DNA of 64,000 nucleotides from Coemansia sp. RSA 487 (Eukaryota > Kickxellomycota > Kickxellomycetes > Kickxellales > Kickxellaceae): positions 372,001 to 436,000 of the forward strand of contig JANBRJ010000002.1 in the NCBI GenBank assembly GCA_027577595.1, in the 5' to 3' direction. Below are positions 32,461-42,531 of the stretch, in pieces; the stretch's first letter is position 1, and each line of letters starts with the position of its first letter. A program made the position numbers and the translations under genes. The notes beneath the pieces are model-generated. The model did no database searches, was not told the DNA's origin, and was given only the letters and a program-made list of their open reading frames with translations.

Positions 32461-35400
32461 ATGGTAGGAAATAGCCAACAGCCAGTGTTTGGGATACCAC
32501 CAGGACGCGGTGGTGGCCGTGGTCGCGGTAGTAGAGGTGCCCGTGGTGGTGGCGGGTTTGGTGGCCGTAGACAGCCGTTACCACTTGGCGGCGATGACAT
32601 GGATATAGCGATGGCAGACGGCTTTCCCGGTGGTCAACTCAGAGGCGAAGCCAAAGGAAACGACGGAACGCTCGGCGATCACGGCGGCAGCTACAATAGC
32701 ACAGAGTTCCGGAACGATGCAGTGCAACTCGTCGACCAGATAGACAGCAAGCTCGGGTTTGAGCGGCATCAAGAGGGCCCAACGCGACTGGGCTGGCTGG
32801 TCAACATGCACGCGACGTCGGTTCCCGACGAGGAGCGCAGCTCGGCTAAAGCGGCGGTCGACTACTACTTTCTCGAGCAGGACGGCGGGTCGTTCAAATG
32901 CACATTGCTGTACAAGCCCTATTTTTATATCATCTGCACGCCAGGCAGCGAGACGGAAGTGGAGGAGTGGCTGGTTCGCCGGTTCGACCGGTTTGTTGAC
33001 GATACCGAGACTGTCGAGAGAGAAGACCTGGGGATGGCTAACCATCTGACTGGGTGTAAGCGCAAGCTGGTCAAGATTGTGTTCAGGAACGTCCAGGACC
33101 TACTGTCTGTGCGTCGCGAGCTGCAGCCGATCATCAAGCGCAACGAGAAACGCAGCGATCTTATGAACGCTTACAATGACAACGGTGACAATGGTTTGCG
33201 CGAGGTCGAGGATTCGCTGCTAGAGATGCGCGAATTCGATGTCCCCTACTACCTGCGTGTGGCTATCGACAAGTGTATACGCGTTGGTGTTTGGTACGAT
33301 GTTAGCGCAGAGGCTGGCGAAATAACACTTACGCGTCGCGAGGATCTCGTGCAGCGTGCGGATCCTGTTGTTTTTGCTTTTGATATCGAGACGACCAAGC
33401 TGCCGCTAAAGTTTCCAGATGCCAACATCGACATGATCATGATGATTTCGTACATGATCGACGGACAGGGATATCTGATCACAAACCGCGAGGTTGTGTC
33501 GGAGGACATCGAGGACTTTGAGTACACGCCTACCCGAGAGTTTCCCGGACCTTTCATTATTTTCAACGAACCTGACGAGCGTGCGGTCATCCTGCGCTTC
33601 TTTGACCACATCCGCGATGCAAAGCCAACCGTACTGGCGACGTACAACGGCGACTTTTTCGATTGGCCATTCGTGGATACCAGGGCCAAGCACTACGGCA
33701 TCGATATGAACATGGAGATCGGGTGGTACCGCGACGAGACCGACGAGTACAAGTGCAGGAGCTGCGTCCACATGGACTGTTTGCGGTGGGTAAAGCGAGA
33801 CAGCTATTTGCCAGTAGGAAGCCAAGGCTTGAAGGCTGTGACCACAGCCAAGCTTGGCTACAATCCGATGGAGATCGACCCAGAAGACATGACACGCTTT
33901 GCGGCGGAGGAACCTCAAACGCTTGCGCAGTACTCAGTGTCAGATGCGGTGGCGACGTATTATTTGTATATGAAGTATGTGCATCCGTTTATTTTCTCGC
34001 TCTGTAACATCATTCCGCTCAATCCAGACGAAGTGTTGCGCAAGGGCTCGGGAACGCTTTGCGAGACGCTGTTGATGGTAGAGGCATTCAATGCCAAGGT
34101 TGCGATCCCGAACAAGCACGCAGACCCACCAGAGCGCACGTGGGACGGCCATCTGATTGAGACGGAGACGTACGTTGGAGGGCATGTCGAGGCACTTGAG
34201 GCAGGCGTGTTCCGCAGCGATATCAACATGCACTTTAGACTTGTCCCCGAGGGCCTTCAACAACTGCTTGACGAGCTTGACCGTGCGCTCAAGTTCAGCA
34301 TCGAGGTCGAGGGCAAGCTAAGCATGGACGACATTGAGAACTATGACGAGGTGCGTGGCCAGATAGCTGCAAAGCTGGAGGACCTACGAGACAAGCCCGT
34401 CCGCAGCGAGCCCCCACTTATATATCACCTGGATGTTGCTGCGATGTATCCAAATATCATCCTGACAAACCGTCTCCAGCCAGACGCCATCGTCGACGAG
34501 TCGGTATGTGCATCGTGCGACTTCAATGTGCCGGGCAAGGACTGCGATCGGCGGATGCCATGGCTGTGGCGTGGCGAGTTTTTCCCACCCAAGCGCGGCG
34601 AGGTCAACATGCTGCGCGGGAAGTTGCAAGGTGAACTCTTTCCGGCAGACGGCCGTGCAAAGGCAGGCGCGCCGTCGCGCACGTTCGATCAGTTGTCGGC
34701 TGCCGATCAGGCCACAGAACTGCACAAGCGTGTGAAGGACTACTCAAAGAAGGTCTATCACCGACTACGCGAGACCAAGATCGAGGAGCGCGAAGCAGTT
34801 ATCTGCCAGCGCGAAAACCCGTTCTACGTCGACACAGTGCGCAACTTCCGCGACCGACGGTATGTGTACAAGGGTCTGCTCAAGAAGGAGAAGCGCAAGC
34901 TTGACGATGCAACTGCACAGGGCGACAATGCACTTATCGACAGTGGCAAGAAACTTGTTGTGCTGTATGACTCGCTACAGCTTGCGCACAAGTGCATTCT
35001 CAACTCGTTCTATGGATACGTTATGCGTAAGGGCGCCCGGTGGCATTCGCTTGAGATGGCCGGTGTTGTCTGCCTGACGGGCTCGCGCATCATTCAAATG
35101 GCGCGGCAGCGCGTGGAGCAGCTTGGGCGGCCCTTGGAGCTCGATACCGATGGCATCTGGTGCACACTGCCCGGATCGTTCCCTGAAAACTACAGCTTCA
35201 AGCTCAAGGACGGGAAGGGCAGGTTTGGCGTATCGTATCCGTGCACGATGCTTAACCATCTTGTTTTCGACAAGTTTACCAACCACCAGTACCAGGACCT
35301 GGTGGATACCACAAAGCACCTGTACTCGTCGCACTCGGAAAACTCGATTTTCTTCGAGGTCGACGGACCCTATCGTGCAATGATCCTTCCGTCGAGCAAG

Positions 35401-38400
35401 GAGGAAGACAAGCTGCTGAAGAAACGATATGCTGTGTTTAACGACGATGGATCGTTGGCTGAGCTCAAGGGCTTTGAGGTCAAGCGCCGTGGTGAGCTGA
35501 AACTTATCAAGATCTTCCAGTCACAGATATTCAAGGTGTTCCTCCAGGGAAGCACGCTGGAGGAGTGCTATGGATCAGTGGCCAAGGTGGCTGACCAGTG
35601 GCTGGACATCCTGTTTTCCCAAGCAAAGGGCCTGCCCGATGACGAGCTCTTTGACCTGATTACAGAGAATCGCAGCATGAGCAAGGCCCTTGAATCGTAT
35701 GGCGCCATGAAATCGACGTCCATTTGCACAGCACGCCGTCTGGCAGAGTTTCTGGGCGACCAGATGGTCAAGGACAAAGGGCTGGCGTGTAAGTTTGTGA
35801 TCTCGCGCCTGCCGCGCGACCAGCCGGTGTCCGAGCGTGCTGTTCCAGTTGCTATATTCTCGGCAGACCCGGCAACGAAGCGGCAGTTTTTGCGCCGCTG
35901 GCTTCGTGACAGCACACTTGACACTGTGGATATCCGGGATATTCTGGACTGGGACTACTACCTTGAGCGGTTTGGAAGTGTCATCCAGAAGCTGATCACC
36001 ATTCCTGCAGCAATGCAGGGCGTGTCGAACCCGGTGCCTCGGATTCTTCACCCGGACTGGCTGTCGAAGCGCGTGAGCGCTGCTTTGAACAAGCACAAGC
36101 AGCGTCATATCACCGATGTGTTCAAGAAGGTCAGCAAGCAAGAGTATTTGGACAAGGCTGTTGATGATGATGCAAAGATGCGCGAAGAAGCCAGTGCGGC
36201 TGCCATTGCGCTTGGCGGCGATATTGAGGATCTTGGTATATCCGGAAGCAGTGCTGCTCCTCGGCCAAAGACTGGCGTTGTCCGTAAGTCCAAATCCAAG
36301 CGCAATCAGGACGACGGGCTGCCCAGAACGGTTGATGGGCTTGTTGCGCGGCTTTCGGAGCTGGGATCCGCTCCTAGTCCGTCGGACGGATATGCGCCAT
36401 GGCTTGCCCATTCAAAGAAGATCTGGGCGCTGAGCCGGCGTCTGCGTGTGGTGCGACAAAAGGCGGTTGAGAACGGCGATGAGGCACCAGACAGCAACTG
36501 GCGGCCCTCAGCAGCAGGGGCGGATGGAATTGGGCAGTATTTTGCTCGCTCAAGCGTGACGTTATCTCGCGGCGTATGGAACATTCTGCAGTGGTCCGAG
36601 ACTGACACGCCAGGCGAGCTGAAGGCGTGGGTTCTACTTGGCAGCCAGCTGCACGCCGTTAAGGTGTCGGTTCCGCGCGTGCTATATGTGACGTCGACTG
36701 TGCCCAGACAGGAGATTTCGGACAGCCGGTTCTTCACCGAGGCAAAGTCGATGGTACTGCCTCGCACATCGTATGTGCCTAACTCGATGCACTTGTACAA
36801 GTCGGTGATGACGGAGGCCGAGTACATTGCGTACCAGAGCAGCTGGAGCTCCTTCTTCGCGCATCCGAGCATTGGCGGCGTGTACGAGACCGAGGTCACA
36901 CCGCTGGACCGCGCGCTTATCCAGCTTGGCGCGACGGCGTGGATGAGCACAGCGGCCAGGCAGATGCATGCCGGACGTGGTGGCGGCCTGGGCGATGTCG
37001 TTTCTCTGGACGATTTGGATACGCGCCGCACGTCGCTGACAACGCCGCATGGACTTGGGAAGCAGATGTGGAAGGCGCGCGACTTGAGCTATGCGCTGCT
37101 GTACCATGCTGGGTCGTCGGATGGGCGTCAGTTCTTTGCGCTCGTTATGCCGTACATGGCGCGCGGCCACGTGTGGGTTGTCAACACCAACCAGCAGGCG
37201 GCACAGCTCCAGATCCCTAACCTCGAGCGCCTGTACCGCGAGAGTTATGCGGCCGCACGCGCTGCCGTGGCTGAAAGCGGTGCTAGCACCTTTGACGATG
37301 GGGCGTTTGCGTATCCCGAAGCCATCGAGTTCACATCGCAGGCGTTTGCAACGACACAGGGCGCATACCGCTCGATCAACGCGGCGGTTGCAAAGTGCGC
37401 GGACGAGAAGAGAGGGTCGACGGTGCTGATCTACCACTCGTCGCAGCCAGCCAAGCGGCTCCGATCCTTTATCCGATCGATATCCGAGCTCCCTACGATA
37501 TCAGTTCCGGTCCACCAGGCCGACACTGTGCTTCCAGCAATCGACTGGCAGCGGCATGCGTGCCGGCGAATGGTCGCCAGTCTGCTGAACTGTTCGCAAT
37601 GGGTGGACGAGCGCATATCGTTGTCGCAGTACGCCGATGTACCTGTCGGAAACATCCCAGCCGACGCGCCAATGTTTCTGGCTGATGTGTTTTTTGCACG
37701 CAAGCTGTCGTTGGCCAAGCACATCCTGTGGTGGTCGCCGAGCAGCAAGCCCGATCTGGGGGGAAGGCAAGACGATGAGTTCAACGAGCTTGCGTCTGAC
37801 GGAAACGATGGCGTTGGCGGGTTTGCCACGTCGATTGAGATCAACGTGCCTGGAAGCTATAGCACCGCGTGCGTGGAGATTGAGCTGAAGGGACTGGTGG
37901 TCAACACCATTCTCAAGGCACCCCTGGTCAACGAGATTGAGGGTGCGTTTGGCGTGTTTGGCTTTGACAGTATGGCTGGCGGCACCAATGATACAGCTGC
38001 ACTTCTAGGCGACGATGATGTCGCTGATGGCGCCACAGCCGAGCGCAATGCTGCTGGTGCAGACAGCGATGGGGCCAAGGATCGTGGGCGCAAGAAGAAT
38101 AAGAAAAATGGCAAGGATGCTGAGGCCGACTCTTCGGCAAAGGCCAGCCAGACCAGCATACTGCAAGAATGGGCCGCGTCAGGGACTGATGGTAATGTTC
38201 CTGTATCGACATTCCAGCTACTGCGATCGCTGCTTCGTGGCTGGTGCCAGGAGATGGATGCGTACGGCAACCCCTTTGCCGAGATGATGGCCGAGCATTT
38301 CTACCGCTGGCTGACCCGACCCAACGCGCGCCTGTTCGACCCTGCGCTTGCGTACCTCGTCCGCTCGCTGATGCGCAAGGTGTTTTTGCAGATGAAGGCC

Positions 38401-39735
38401 GAGCTGCAGAAGCTGGGTGCACGGATCGTCTATGCAAATATCGACAAGCTGATCGTCACTACTGGCAAGGCATCTGTTGCCAGCGCACAGGCCGCCATTG
38501 CGTATATTACCAAGGCGATCGTCGAGAAGCCACTCTTCGAAAGCATGACGCTGGCGCCATTGCAGTACTGGACGTTCCTGCTTTGGATGAATGCATCGAA
38601 CTATGGAGGAATCGTTGTTCAGCAGCAGCAACCGGACGATTCTGCCGATCAGGCCGAAGCTGTTGTCTCTGGTGAGCCGCGCATAGAAATGCTCTGGAAC
38701 ATGAAGGAGTACCTTCCGGTGGTCGTCCAGAGCCACTTTGAGCTTGCTATTGCCGAGTTTATCTACAAGCTTGCCAGCTTCCACGCCCAACTACATACGA
38801 AGAACCCGCATGCTGCACACGGGGCTGGCAATACAAACGGCCAGAGTGAGATCATCGAGGACAACCTTTCTGATTCTGAGCAGGTCGACAGCGTACAGTC
38901 GCAGAAAAGCAATAGCAAAAAGGGACCCAAGGATGCAGTCGCATCAGATTCTGTTGCAGCCACAAAAGGCGCCTTCTATAAGCGACTAATCGGCCAGTAT
39001 TTTACACGCAAGCTGCTGGACACTGTCGGGCAGATCCGCGACGCATGCAGCTCAGCGCACCGCAATGACCCAGACACCATGTTTCCTCGGCTCCCGGGCT
39101 CCAAGCTCTATCTCCGCGGAGCGCGCACAGAAGCAGCTTTGGAGTTTGTAAAGTACGTGTCGACCGTGTTTGCGCTGGACGTTCCTGCAACAAACTTTGT
39201 GCGAATCATGCGCCGCAACCTTCTTGCACTACTTAGCGTCGGCGAGTTCTCGGAGGACGCGCAGTTCACCAACCCGTGCGAGCGCCTGGTTCTCCCACGT
39301 GTCGTCTGCGATTTCTGCAACTTTTGCCGCGACATGGATTTTTGTAGGGATGCCGATTTGCTTCCCGCGCAAGTGATTGCTGAGGACGGGTCGAACCAGG
39401 CGAATCCACCTGAGTGGCAATGTCTTGGCTGCGGAAGTGCCTACGATCGTGTGCGTATCGAGGAACGGCTGATTGAGCAATTGCGTGCGCTCGTGCTCTC
39501 GTACCAAATGCAGGACCTAGTTTGCTCCAAGTGCCGGCTTATGAAGCAGGACAACTTTTCGCTTCAGTGCGCAAGCTGTGCAGGAAAATACAAGCCCGCT
39601 GTCTCAGCAGACTCTATCCGCACGCAGATCGCCGTCTACCGCGATGTTGCGCTGATGAACGGTCTTCCGATGCTCTTGGATTTAGCTAACTGGGCTCACG
39701 ATAACGCTCGGGTTGCCGGATCGTCAGCGAACTGA
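32461..39735 (+). CDS. DNA polymerase epsilon catalytic subunit A (Pol2 / POLE)
   Basis: Leading-strand replicase, 2,424 aa in one uninterrupted exon (yeast 2,222; human 2,286). The first 40 residues are Gly/Arg-rich (GRGGGRGRGSRGARGGGG), an RGG-like extension not typical of the family. The 3'-5' exonuclease domain has the Exo I acids D308/E310 in FAFDIETTKLP, Exo II in ATYNGDFFDWPF and Exo III around YSVSDAVATYYLYMKYV. The polymerase domain has motif A DVAAMYPN starting at D658 and motif C as DTDG at D895/D897, the form specific to epsilon. The inactive second exo-polymerase half follows, with acidic and Lys-rich linkers. The C-terminus has both metal-binding modules: CysA from C2283 (CDFCNFC...CLGC) and CysB from C2355 (CSKC...CASC), which bind Dpb2. 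All catalytic acids are present, so it should be active and proofreading-competent. Confidence 0.98.
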   Translation: MVGNSQQPVFGIPPGRGGGRGRGSRGARGGGGFGGRRQPLPLGGDDMDIAMADGFPGGQLRGEAKGNDGTLGDHGGSYNSTEFRNDAVQLVDQIDSKLGFERHQEGPTRLGWLVNMHATSVPDEERSSAKAAVDYYFLEQDGGSFKCTLLYKPYFYIICTPGSETEVEEWLVRRFDRFVDDTETVEREDLGMANHLTGCKRKLVKIVFRNVQDLLSVRRELQPIIKRNEKRSDLMNAYNDNGDNGLREVEDSLLEMREFDVPYYLRVAIDKCIRVGVWYDVSAEAGEITLTRREDLVQRADPVVFAFDIETTKLPLKFPDANIDMIMMISYMIDGQGYLITNREVVSEDIEDFEYTPTREFPGPFIIFNEPDERAVILRFFDHIRDAKPTVLATYNGDFFDWPFVDTRAKHYGIDMNMEIGWYRDETDEYKCRSCVHMDCLRWVKRDSYLPVGSQGLKAVTTAKLGYNPMEIDPEDMTRFAAEEPQTLAQYSVSDAVATYYLYMKYVHPFIFSLCNIIPLNPDEVLRKGSGTLCETLLMVEAFNAKVAIPNKHADPPERTWDGHLIETETYVGGHVEALEAGVFRSDINMHFRLVPEGLQQLLDELDRALKFSIEVEGKLSMDDIENYDEVRGQIAAKLEDLRDKPVRSEPPLIYHLDVAAMYPNIILTNRLQPDAIVDESVCASCDFNVPGKDCDRRMPWLWRGEFFPPKRGEVNMLRGKLQGELFPADGRAKAGAPSRTFDQLSAADQATELHKRVKDYSKKVYHRLRETKIEEREAVICQRENPFYVDTVRNFRDRRYVYKGLLKKEKRKLDDATAQGDNALIDSGKKLVVLYDSLQLAHKCILNSFYGYVMRKGARWHSLEMAGVVCLTGSRIIQMARQRVEQLGRPLELDTDGIWCTLPGSFPENYSFKLKDGKGRFGVSYPCTMLNHLVFDKFTNHQYQDLVDTTKHLYSSHSENSIFFEVDGPYRAMILPSSKEEDKLLKKRYAVFNDDGSLAELKGFEVKRRGELKLIKIFQSQIFKVFLQGSTLEECYGSVAKVADQWLDILFSQAKGLPDDELFDLITENRSMSKALESYGAMKSTSICTARRLAEFLGDQMVKDKGLACKFVISRLPRDQPVSERAVPVAIFSADPATKRQFLRRWLRDSTLDTVDIRDILDWDYYLERFGSVIQKLITIPAAMQGVSNPVPRILHPDWLSKRVSAALNKHKQRHITDVFKKVSKQEYLDKAVDDDAKMREEASAAAIALGGDIEDLGISGSSAAPRPKTGVVRKSKSKRNQDDGLPRTVDGLVARLSELGSAPSPSDGYAPWLAHSKKIWALSRRLRVVRQKAVENGDEAPDSNWRPSAAGADGIGQYFARSSVTLSRGVWNILQWSETDTPGELKAWVLLGSQLHAVKVSVPRVLYVTSTVPRQEISDSRFFTEAKSMVLPRTSYVPNSMHLYKSVMTEAEYIAYQSSWSSFFAHPSIGGVYETEVTPLDRALIQLGATAWMSTAARQMHAGRGGGLGDVVSLDDLDTRRTSLTTPHGLGKQMWKARDLSYALLYHAGSSDGRQFFALVMPYMARGHVWVVNTNQQAAQLQIPNLERLYRESYAAARAAVAESGASTFDDGAFAYPEAIEFTSQAFATTQGAYRSINAAVAKCADEKRGSTVLIYHSSQPAKRLRSFIRSISELPTISVPVHQADTVLPAIDWQRHACRRMVASLLNCSQWVDERISLSQYADVPVGNIPADAPMFLADVFFARKLSLAKHILWWSPSSKPDLGGRQDDEFNELASDGNDGVGGFATSIEINVPGSYSTACVEIELKGLVVNTILKAPLVNEIEGAFGVFGFDSMAGGTNDTAALLGDDDVADGATAERNAAGADSDGAKDRGRKKNKKNGKDAEADSSAKASQTSILQEWAASGTDGNVPVSTFQLLRSLLRGWCQEMDAYGNPFAEMMAEHFYRWLTRPNARLFDPALAYLVRSLMRKVFLQMKAELQKLGARIVYANIDKLIVTTGKASVASAQAAIAYITKAIVEKPLFESMTLAPLQYWTFLLWMNASNYGGIVVQQQQPDDSADQAEAVVSGEPRIEMLWNMKEYLPVVVQSHFELAIAEFIYKLASFHAQLHTKNPHAAHGAGNTNGQSEIIEDNLSDSEQVDSVQSQKSNSKKGPKDAVASDSVAATKGAFYKRLIGQYFTRKLLDTVGQIRDACSSAHRNDPDTMFPRLPGSKLYLRGARTEAALEFVKYVSTVFALDVPATNFVRIMRRNLLALLSVGEFSEDAQFTNPCERLVLPRVVCDFCNFCRDMDFCRDADLLPAQVIAEDGSNQANPPEWQCLGCGSAYDRVRIEERLIEQLRALVLSYQMQDLVCSKCRLMKQDNFSLQCASCAGKYKPAVSADSIRTQIAVYRDVALMNGLPMLLDLANWAHDNARVAGSSAN

Positions 39736-39929
39736 TCGCATCGTACCCGAAAAAGTCAGGATGTGCCCCACAATACCCACTATGATGTTGTGAAATCGAA
39801 TTGTCAGGCTCTATATTTTCCCTTGACGTTTTTCGTCTTTTGCTTCCAAAAGTTCGCATTGAGCACTTTCCTTGTTTTCGTCATTTCTACAATCTATTAG
39901 CTTGGTACTCGTATATAATAGAGCGCAAA

Positions 39930-40553
39930 ATGGTTGCTGTAGATACTGCCACGTCGCCGATAAGTTACGATCTAAGCAAATACGCACACCTGGACAAGGA
40001 ATGGAAGACACAGCCATATCTGCATTTGAACAGGTACTTTGCAGAGCACTTTTACGCCAGTACAGCCGCACCAAAGAGAAAGCACGGCGAGATCGAAGAA
40101 CAGCAAGCGCCAGAGCCACTTGACATACTAGCTGCTGAATCTGTAACAAAGGAATGGCAGTACGTGCTAATGTCGCCCAACAAGTTATGCGTGATCGGGA
40201 TCTCCAAGCACCACCCGTTGTTTCTCCAGCAATCCAAGCAAGAAGAGGACGCTAGCATTGTCACAAAAGTCGTTTTCGCAGACAACGTGAGGAACAGCGT
40301 GATCAAGGGCAAGGGGAAAAAGCAGTCACTGCGGGTCATGCCTGATACAAAGATCTGTACCATTCAAACAAGTAATGGCAAGGAGTACGTCGTGCGCGCG
40401 GCGATCAAGGGCGTCCTGATGGAGTGGAACTCGCGGCTGGAAGCCAGTCCGCAGCTTATTACAACAAATCCAGAGCAAGCATTCGTTGCCATTGTCAAGC
40501 CGCCCACTGACGATAACTCCAAGATTTTGAGCGAATGTGTGAATAGTGTTTAA
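39930..40553 (+). CDS. Abitram / FAM206A (Simiate) family protein
   Basis: 207 aa, intronless. This small protein family has a lipoyl/glycine-cleavage-H-like fold. In mammals it binds actin and nuclear speckle components and affects filopodia; its role in fungi is unknown. Family pattern: WQYVLMSPNKLCVIGISKHHPLF, then a conserved VIKGKGKKQSLRVMPDTKICTI segment, YVVRAAIKGVLMEWNSRLE, and a closing NPEQAFVAIVKPP. I start at the ATG at 39930, not the earlier in-frame Met, because the conserved region begins shortly after it and the extra residues are hydrophobic and unlike the family. A TATA-like gtatataata sits only 10-19 bp upstream of the ATG, so its role is unclear. It lies 194 bp downstream of POL2, in tandem. 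Confidence 0.88.
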   Translation: MVAVDTATSPISYDLSKYAHLDKEWKTQPYLHLNRYFAEHFYASTAAPKRKHGEIEEQQAPEPLDILAAESVTKEWQYVLMSPNKLCVIGISKHHPLFLQQSKQEEDASIVTKVVFADNVRNSVIKGKGKKQSLRVMPDTKICTIQTSNGKEYVVRAAIKGVLMEWNSRLEASPQLITTNPEQAFVAIVKPPTDDNSKILSECVNSV

Positions 40554-40735
40554 TTCGCTTTCTCTTAATGCGTTGCGTAGACTAAAAAAAAGATAATTGG
40601 AAATATTAAAGGCTTCTACGAATGCCAGACGGATAGGCCTTGGGTATTGCATTGTTGCTGCTATTGCTCTGGGCCACACAGACGCTGTTTATTAACAATT
40701 TGCATTTTTAGAGATTTAGTCTATCTAGAGTCTCG

Positions 40736-41488
40736 CTAGAAATAGTAGTCGATTAGGTGGTGACTAAGGTTGAATCCAAATAGGGATGTTAGATAGGCGA
40801 CGGCGATAAGCGGAATAGTGTACAAAAAGACCTCTTGGTTCTGGAGAAATGGCATTGCATGGTATCCCAGGTACGTGCTGTAGAAATAGGCGGCTCCAGA
40901 AAGTGCAAACACAGTGTTGCCCAAAAACAGTGATATCCACGATGTCTTCATGAGCACAGGGAGGAAGAAAAAGTGCAATACGTAAGCCAGCGTATAGAAA
41001 GTAAAGAACGAGTTGCAATGCACGTCAAACGCGTACATCCACTCTGCCTGTTGGTCCGTGGAATGGACGTTCTGGTGGCGGAGGAATCTGTTGGCCACGA
41101 ACCAAGTGATTGTTGCCAGCACCAGGCCGGCAGCAATAAAGTTGATCAGCAGCAGTTGGACCAGCGCCTTTGCAAACCCAGGCACTCCGACGCCGTAGAC
41201 GGCAGAGTACGCACCGACCGCCAAAACAATCCCCACTACTTGCAAGATCAGAAACGCCGGGTCGTCGCGAGCCCACTGGTTCTTTGTCTGCTTGTGGTAG
41301 TATATGTTTCGGTAGACGCGCTTTGGGCTGACGAGCAAGTATAACATTTGCCAGGACGCAAACTCAAAGTCGAGCTGCCGCCAATGGAAGAGCCGTCGCC
41401 ACAGCGCTGACCGGTGAATGCGCGGGAAGCGCCGTCTCAAGCGGGGCCGGAAGTTGGTTTGCGGGAGAAGCGATAGGGGTCCGCTCAT
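40736..41488 (-). CDS. Unc-50 / Gmh1 family Golgi membrane protein
   Basis: 250 aa, intronless, matching the family length of about 260. Gmh1 in yeast is a Golgi membrane partner of the Arf-GEFs Gea1/2; animal UNC-50 is needed for nicotinic receptor trafficking. A basic cytosolic N-terminus with RLFHWRQLDFEFASWQMLYLLVSPKRVYRNIYYHKQTKNQWARDDPAF is diagnostic (written here only as a landmark; key residues are the DFE, SP and the ARDDPAF end). Five clear hydrophobic segments follow: LQVVGIVLAVGAYSAV, LLLINFIAAGLVLATITW, FFTFYTLAYVLHFFF, LFLGNTVFALSGAAYF and FLYTIPLIAVAYLTSLF. The luminal WMYAFDVHCNSFF motif is conserved. It converges on the Abitram gene (182 bp apart) and diverges from MIC10 (344 bp). 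Confidence 0.95.
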   Translation of the reverse strand: MSGPLSLLPQTNFRPRLRRRFPRIHRSALWRRLFHWRQLDFEFASWQMLYLLVSPKRVYRNIYYHKQTKNQWARDDPAFLILQVVGIVLAVGAYSAVYGVGVPGFAKALVQLLLINFIAAGLVLATITWFVANRFLRHQNVHSTDQQAEWMYAFDVHCNSFFTFYTLAYVLHFFFLPVLMKTSWISLFLGNTVFALSGAAYFYSTYLGYHAMPFLQNQEVFLYTIPLIAVAYLTSLFGFNLSHHLIDYYF

Positions 41489-41832
41489 TTTTGTTTTGCA
41501 AAGAATTAATAAAAGTATAAATGTAGATTACAAGCACATTTAAACAGCGAGATATAGGAAAGAAAAAGGGGGATGTTTCCTATGGAGTTTAAATCCAGTT
41601 CTGAAACATCAGAAAAAAACGTACATAATTTCGGATGTGTCCCTTTTTCTGATCTTTTTTGGTGGACGCGGCTCGAGCCGCGATTCAACTTTCTATGTCG
41701 ACTTTGCTGATAAAGAAAGCAGTCCATCCACTATTTTCTTCTTTTTCTAGCTTCGATTGAACAAATTTCACTTTATTGCTTCCTTACTTTCGAATCCACT
41801 AAGCACGCTGTCTGAAAGCACTACATTCAAAC

Positions 41833-42238
41833 ATGGCAGTCGAAAAGAATATCCCTAGCGAGGAAATTGTCCAGGACAAGGCAAGTCTCCGGAATTCAAC
41901 GAATCAGACCATAGGACTTAGCGAGCTCTATAAAGCTTTTCTGTTACTAATTTCGAAACTTCTTGGTTCTAAAGAACACGCATGTATATTTACCAATGTA
42001 GTTTGACAAGGCCACCGCCAACCTCCTCGTCAAGACAGGGCTCGGTTTCAGTGTTGGTATCGTTGCTTCCGCACTTCTGTTCAGGCGGCGGATGTGGCCT
42101 GTCACATTCTTCACAGGCGCTGGCGTGGGCGCTGCATACGCTGACGCCCAGAGGATCTTTGATGCTTCCAAAACGCTTGGAAAGCCTGTCTCTAGCTACG
42201 CTGACGCATCGGCTGTTGTATCCAAGAAATCGGCATAA
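41833..42238 (+). CDS. MICOS complex subunit Mic10 (MINOS1)
   Basis: Small inner-mitochondrial-membrane protein that oligomerises to bend cristae junctions; 94 aa. Exon 1 is 41833-41880 (16 codons ending at VQDK) and exon 2 is 42002-42238 (acceptor AATGTAG). The donor is GC, not GT: AAG|GCAAGT, the standard consensus of rare GC-AG introns. The 121-bp intron joins in phase 0 and contains a good branch-site sequence (ttactaat, 41944-41951). The second exon carries the family core: KATANLLVKTGLGFSVGIVA, then LLFRRRMWPVTF, then the Gly-rich TGAGVGAAYADAQRIF. The two glycine-rich transmembrane helices and the positive RRR turn are the known oligomerisation and topology elements. The ORF would have been missed by a GT-only gene finder. 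Confidence 0.9.
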
Positions 42239-42531
42239 GCCTAGAATATGGAAGGTTGCACTGGCTCCCCCTTTCCCCCTTGTTTCGTTTTGTTTTGTAA
42301 AAGCCCAACTGGTTACCTATCTCTCAGGATGATCCAGCCAATTTCCTGTTTGTGTTTAATTATTTGTTTGTCAGTGGTGACTACAACGATGCATAGACAT
42401 TTTGTAGGCAATTTATTGACTTAAATGATATGGAATAACTGAAGATTAAGGTTAGGTAAAGTAAAGTTATATAAAAAGTTTGTTGTTTGCAAAACATTAT
42501 TATTGTTGCAAATATGTTTAATCTGCTGGGA

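Noticed and set aside
35575-36411. 278-aa open frame on the minus strand inside POL2
   Set aside because: Antisense shadow of a GC-biased coding region; composition mirrors POL2 and there is no domain resemblance. The same holds for the other long antisense frames within POL2 and NUP160.
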